Origin: SLJK01 sp964567295
GTDB taxonomy: Bacteria > Bacillota > Dethiobacteria > DTU022 > UBA8154
Length of the DNA stretch: 54,024 bases
Reading direction: 5' to 3'
Assembly (NCBI GenBank): GCA_964567295.1
Contig: CAZMLU010000008.1
Location: 1-54,024 of the forward strand
This document shows positions 51,341 through 54,024 of the stretch, piece after piece (position 1 is the first letter of the stretch; each line of letters opens with the position of its first letter). The notes below the pieces were generated by a model. It saw only the letters and a list, made by a program, of their open reading frames with translations, did not search any database and was not told the DNA's origin. The translations under genes were made by a program, and so were the position numbers.

Positions 51341-51709
51341 TTAAAGTACTTCTGGGGCCAGGGAAACAATTCTCATAAACTCTTTTTCCCTTAGTTCCCT
51401 GGCCACCGGTCCGAAGATACGCGTGCCACGGGGAGCTTTTTGCTCATTTATAATCACCGCGGCATTTTCATCGAAACGGATAAAAGTGCCATCCTGACGT
51501 CGGTAACCCTTCTTGGTACGAACTACTACGGCCCGGACCACATCTCCTTTTTTGACAACGCCCCTGGGAGTAGCTTCTTTGACTGAAGCAACAACGATAT
51601 CACCGACGCTAGAAGTTTTTCTCTTGGAACCGCCCAGGACACGGATACACATTATTTTACGAGCGCCTGTATTGTCAGCTACGTTAAGGAGTGTTTGATT
51701 CTGTATCAC
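51341..51709 (-). CDS. rplN: Large-subunit ribosomal protein L14
   Basis: The 122 residues begin MIQNQTLLNVADNTGARKIM and hold GTRIFGPVARELRE, standard L14. Confidence 0.98.
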   Translation of the reverse strand: MIQNQTLLNVADNTGARKIMCIRVLGGSKRKTSSVGDIVVASVKEATPRGVVKKGDVVRAVVVRTKKGYRRQDGTFIRFDENAAVIINEQKAPRGTRIFGPVARELREKEFMRIVSLAPEVL

Positions 51710-51733
51710 AACGCCCCCTCCTTTCCGCGGAAG

Positions 51734-51991
51734 CTACAGCTGTGATCTTTCCATGATCTCTGTCAGCCGCCAACGTTTATCCTTACTTAAAGGCTTGGTC
51801 TCCATAATTTTTACCTTATCACCGGTCCTGCACTGATCATCAGCATCGTGGGCTTTATATTTTTTGGTTCTGACCATGGTCTTACCAAACAAAGGGTGCT
51901 TTGTGGTCCTTTTTACCGCTACCACGACCGTTTTATCCATCTTATCACTAACTACTTTGCCCACCCTTACTTTCCTGCTGTTTCTTTCCAA
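51734..51991 (-). CDS. rpsQ: Small-subunit ribosomal protein S17
   Basis: The 85-residue OB-fold protein carries GKVVSDKMDKTVVVAVKR and the late KIMETKPLSKDKRWRL, standard S17. Confidence 0.97.
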   Translation of the reverse strand: MERNSRKVRVGKVVSDKMDKTVVVAVKRTTKHPLFGKTMVRTKKYKAHDADDQCRTGDKVKIMETKPLSKDKRWRLTEIMERSQL

Positions 51992-52015
51992 AACGATGCC
52001 CCCTTTCTTGGGAGA

Positions 52016-52219
52016 CTAAATATTAATTATAACCAGTTCTCTCTCCCTTATTACAGTTTTAACCCGAGCAATGGACTTGCGGACTTCTTTCACCCTCATG
52101 GTGTTTTCCAATTGCCCCGTAGCCATCTGAAAGCGCAGGTTAAAAAGTTCTTCTTTCAATTCACGGGCTTTTTCCTGAAGCTCTTTATCTGAAAGCTCAC
52201 GAATTTCCTTCACCTTCAT
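52016..52219 (-). CDS. rpmC: Large-subunit ribosomal protein L29
   Basis: ATG at 52219 behind AGGTGG gives the normal 67 residues (MKVKEIRELSDKELQEKARE). The start lies 23 bases inside the end of rplP, so the genes overlap. Confidence 0.96.
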   Translation of the reverse strand: MKVKEIRELSDKELQEKARELKEELFNLRFQMATGQLENTMRVKEVRKSIARVKTVIRERELVIINI

Positions 52220-52643
52220 GGGCTTCACCACCTATTTCTTCTCTTTTCACAAACTTACATTTGATCGGCAACTTATTAGCAGCCAAACGCATAGCTTCCC
52301 TGGCCGTATCTTCTGGCACACCCGCCAGTTCAAACATTATTCGGCCCGGCTTCACCACAGCGACCCAGTATTCCGGGGATCCTTTACCTTTTCCCATCCG
52401 GGTTTCTGCCGGCTTCTTTGTGACAGGTTTGTGGGGGAATATTTTGATCCATATCTTGCCACCTCTTTTAACATGCCTGGTCATTGCTATTCGAGCTGAC
52501 TCTATCTGCTGGCTGGTTATCCAGGACGGCTCTAAAGCCTGTAGACCATATTCTCCGGAATCAATCTCTTTTCCACCTTTTGAGAAACCTTTCATACGTC
52601 CCCTTTGGTGACGGCGAAATTTAACTCTTTTCGGCGTTAACAT
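52197..52643 (-). CDS. rplP: Large-subunit ribosomal protein L16
   Basis: The 148 residues start MLTPKRVKFRRHQRGRMKG and hold KIWIKIFPHKPVTKKPAETR. It overlaps both rpsC upstream (23 bases) and rpmC downstream. Confidence 0.97.
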   Translation of the reverse strand: MLTPKRVKFRRHQRGRMKGFSKGGKEIDSGEYGLQALEPSWITSQQIESARIAMTRHVKRGGKIWIKIFPHKPVTKKPAETRMGKGKGSPEYWVAVVKPGRIMFELAGVPEDTAREAMRLAANKLPIKCKFVKREEIGGEAHEGEGNS

Positions 52644-53313
52644 CCAGTTTTTCTCCCTCCTTCCCCGTTTGCTCTTCTTTTTTAACTTCAGGAAGGACTT
52701 CTCCTTTATAAATCCAGACTTTTACTCCTATCCGGCCATAAGTAGTATGCGCCTCCAAGGCTCCATAATCTATATCAGCCCTCAGGGTTTGAAGTGGGAC
52801 CGTTCCTTCATGATAGGTTTCCGTGCGCGCCATTTCGGACCCTCCAAGGCGTCCTTTACAAACGATTTTAACTCCTTTAGCGCCTGCCCTCATAGTGCGG
52901 AAAACAGACTGTTTCATCGCTCTTCTGAAGGCTATCCTCCTGGTAAGTTGTTGTGCAATACTCTCTGCTACCAGATAGGCGTCCATCTCCGGTTTTTTGA
53001 TCTCCATAATATTGATATGAACCTTCTTACTTGTCATCTCTTCCAACTTGCGGCGAAGCCCCTCGACCCCGGCGCCACCTTTGCCGATTACCATTCCTGG
53101 TTTCGCCGTGTGCACAGCAACACGTATATTGTTTGCTGCACGCTCGATCTCTACCTTGGAGATGCTGGCTATTTGAAGTTTCTTTTTAATGTACTCGCGG
53201 ATCTTGATGTCCTCATGGAGTAGCTCGGTATAGTCCTTTTCAGAATACCAGCGGGCATCCCAATCTTTTATGACCCCGATGCGAAAACCGACAGGACTAA
53301 TTTTTTGACCCAA
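52621..53313 (-). CDS. rpsC: Small-subunit ribosomal protein S3
   Basis: The 230 residues have MGQKISPVGFRIGVIKDWDA, the KH motif GMVIGKGGAGVEGLRRKLE, and LGGSEMARTETYHEGTVPL. The C-terminus has a charged extension. Confidence 0.97.
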   Translation of the reverse strand: MGQKISPVGFRIGVIKDWDARWYSEKDYTELLHEDIKIREYIKKKLQIASISKVEIERAANNIRVAVHTAKPGMVIGKGGAGVEGLRRKLEEMTSKKVHINIMEIKKPEMDAYLVAESIAQQLTRRIAFRRAMKQSVFRTMRAGAKGVKIVCKGRLGGSEMARTETYHEGTVPLQTLRADIDYGALEAHTTYGRIGVKVWIYKGEVLPEVKKEEQTGKEGEKLDVNAEKS

Positions 53314-53317
53314 GTTA

Positions 53318-53659
53318 TTAAGCCTCCTCTCTTTCCCGTAAAGCTACGGTTATATGGCTGGTCCTTTTACGAATGCGTGTTGCCCTTCCCATGGCTCTCG
53401 GCCTGAACCTTTTCAGGGTAGGACCTTCATCGACATAAGCTCTGGAGATAAAAAGGGCATCCCTGCTCATGTCATGGTTATTTTCTGCATTGGCAATGGC
53501 TGAACGAAGAACCCTCTCAATAATCTCTGACCCTTTCTTAGGGGTATATGCAAGAATAGAAAGAGCGTCGTCTACTCCCTTACCACGGACAAGATCTATT
53601 ACTATCCTGGCTTTGCGGGGAGCTATTCTAACAAACCTGGCTTGAGCTTTTGTTTCCAT
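53318..53659 (-). CDS. rplV: Large-subunit ribosomal protein L22
   Basis: The 113 residues include RIAPRKARIVIDLVRGKGV and the exit-tunnel loop region (PTLKRFRPRAMGRATRIRKR). Confidence 0.97.
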   Translation of the reverse strand: METKAQARFVRIAPRKARIVIDLVRGKGVDDALSILAYTPKKGSEIIERVLRSAIANAENNHDMSRDALFISRAYVDEGPTLKRFRPRAMGRATRIRKRTSHITVALREREEA

Positions 53660-53729
53660 TGTCTATCACCCCTTTTGCCTGAAAACTGCCTTGGAAGAAC
53701 TTGTTCCTGCCTTTCCTTCCTCAAAACAT

Positions 53730-54014
53730 TTATCTCAAGGACGTGGACCTTTCCGTATGATGACCGTGACCACGGAAAGTACGAGTTGGTGCAAATTCTC
53801 CCAGTTTATGACCTACCATATCTTCCGTTATATAGATAGGAAGGTGTTTACGCCCATCATGAACGGCTATGGTATGCCTTACCATATCAGGATAAATTGT
53901 GGATCGGCGGGACCACGTTTTGATAACTCTTTTTTCCTTGCTGCGGTTTAACTTTTCGACTTTAGCTAACAAATCGGGATCCGCATAGGGACCTTTTTTT
54001 AGAGACCGTCCCAT
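53730..54014 (-). CDS. rpsS: Small-subunit ribosomal protein S19
   Basis: The 94 residues start MGRSLKKGPYADPDLLAKVE and hold WSRRSTIYPDMVRHTIAVHD, complete within the window. rplB is expected just beyond the right edge. Confidence 0.97.
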   Translation of the reverse strand: MGRSLKKGPYADPDLLAKVEKLNRSKEKRVIKTWSRRSTIYPDMVRHTIAVHDGRKHLPIYITEDMVGHKLGEFAPTRTFRGHGHHTERSTSLR

Positions 54015-54024
54015 CTAATCACTC

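Noticed and set aside
1..54024. CRISPR arrays, tRNA or rRNA genes, prophage
   Set aside because: No regularly spaced repeats, no cloverleaf-like gaps and no phage genes were seen; most gaps are too short for them.

Overview
The window looks like part of a chromosome from an anaerobic, Clostridia-like Firmicute. The grounds are the S10/spc/alpha ribosomal gene order with a KOW protein between map and infA, an SLH-domain envelope protein, the cdaA-cdaR-glmS cluster, an oxygen-sensitive hybrid-cluster protein, NDP-forming acyl-CoA synthetases, and unusually many TTG starts behind strong Shine-Dalgarno sites. The exact genus cannot be read from the sequence.

Layout. Positions 1-1080 are a scrapyard: a likely 5' fragment of a group II intron sitting just behind a terminator hairpin, a frameshifted and truncated M24-peptidase-like gene, and an IS200/IS605-type end hairpin. 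Positions 1085-5193 (minus) hold a MetE/UroD-like methyltransferase, the hybrid-cluster protein Hcp, a decayed Rrf2 regulator gene with four copies of an operator-like dyad, and a ZIP metal transporter. Positions 5432-7248 (plus) hold an SLH protein and LarE. Positions 7251-12471 (minus) form a crotonase plus two tandem fused acyl-CoA synthetases (ADP-forming), which share a 244-bp identical tract. Positions 12609-22722 (minus) hold an S51 peptidase fused to a CysRS-type C-terminal domain, glmS-cdaR-cdaA, the complete AmmeMemoRadiSam trio, an acyl-CoA ligase with an altered catalytic-lysine site, and a small phosphodiesterase. A broken QueG-like iron-sulfur gene follows at 22730-23576.

Positions 23659-29771 (plus) are a compact accessory unit: an FmdE-family protein and a peptide/nickel-type ABC transporter (lipoprotein, two permeases, one fused double ATPase). 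Both promoters carry a related dyad, which suggests one regulon. LemA and HtpX follow (29857-31365). Positions 31374-37401 carry an MBL hydrolase, a small charged protein, a DUF4015-type lipoprotein, a two-half chromate-family transporter, a small lipoprotein and an archaeal-type GGGP-synthase homologue.

Positions 37499-54014 (minus) are the ribosomal supercluster, read from rpsS down to rpsI and ended by a hairpin terminator: rpsS rplV rpsC rplP rpmC rpsQ rplN rplX rplE rpsN rpsH rplF rplR rpsE rplO secY map KOW infA rpmJ rpsM rpsK rpsD rpoA rplQ ecfA1 ecfA2 ecfT truA rplM rpsI. Two usual members are missing from their places: rpmD (L30) between rpsE and rplO, and adk between secY and map. 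truA is split by a frameshift in a run of nine A.

The best candidates for something not yet described are the FmdE-ABC transporter unit with shared operators, the S51-CysRS fusion protein, and the AmmeMemoRadiSam operon, a known but functionally unexplained system.
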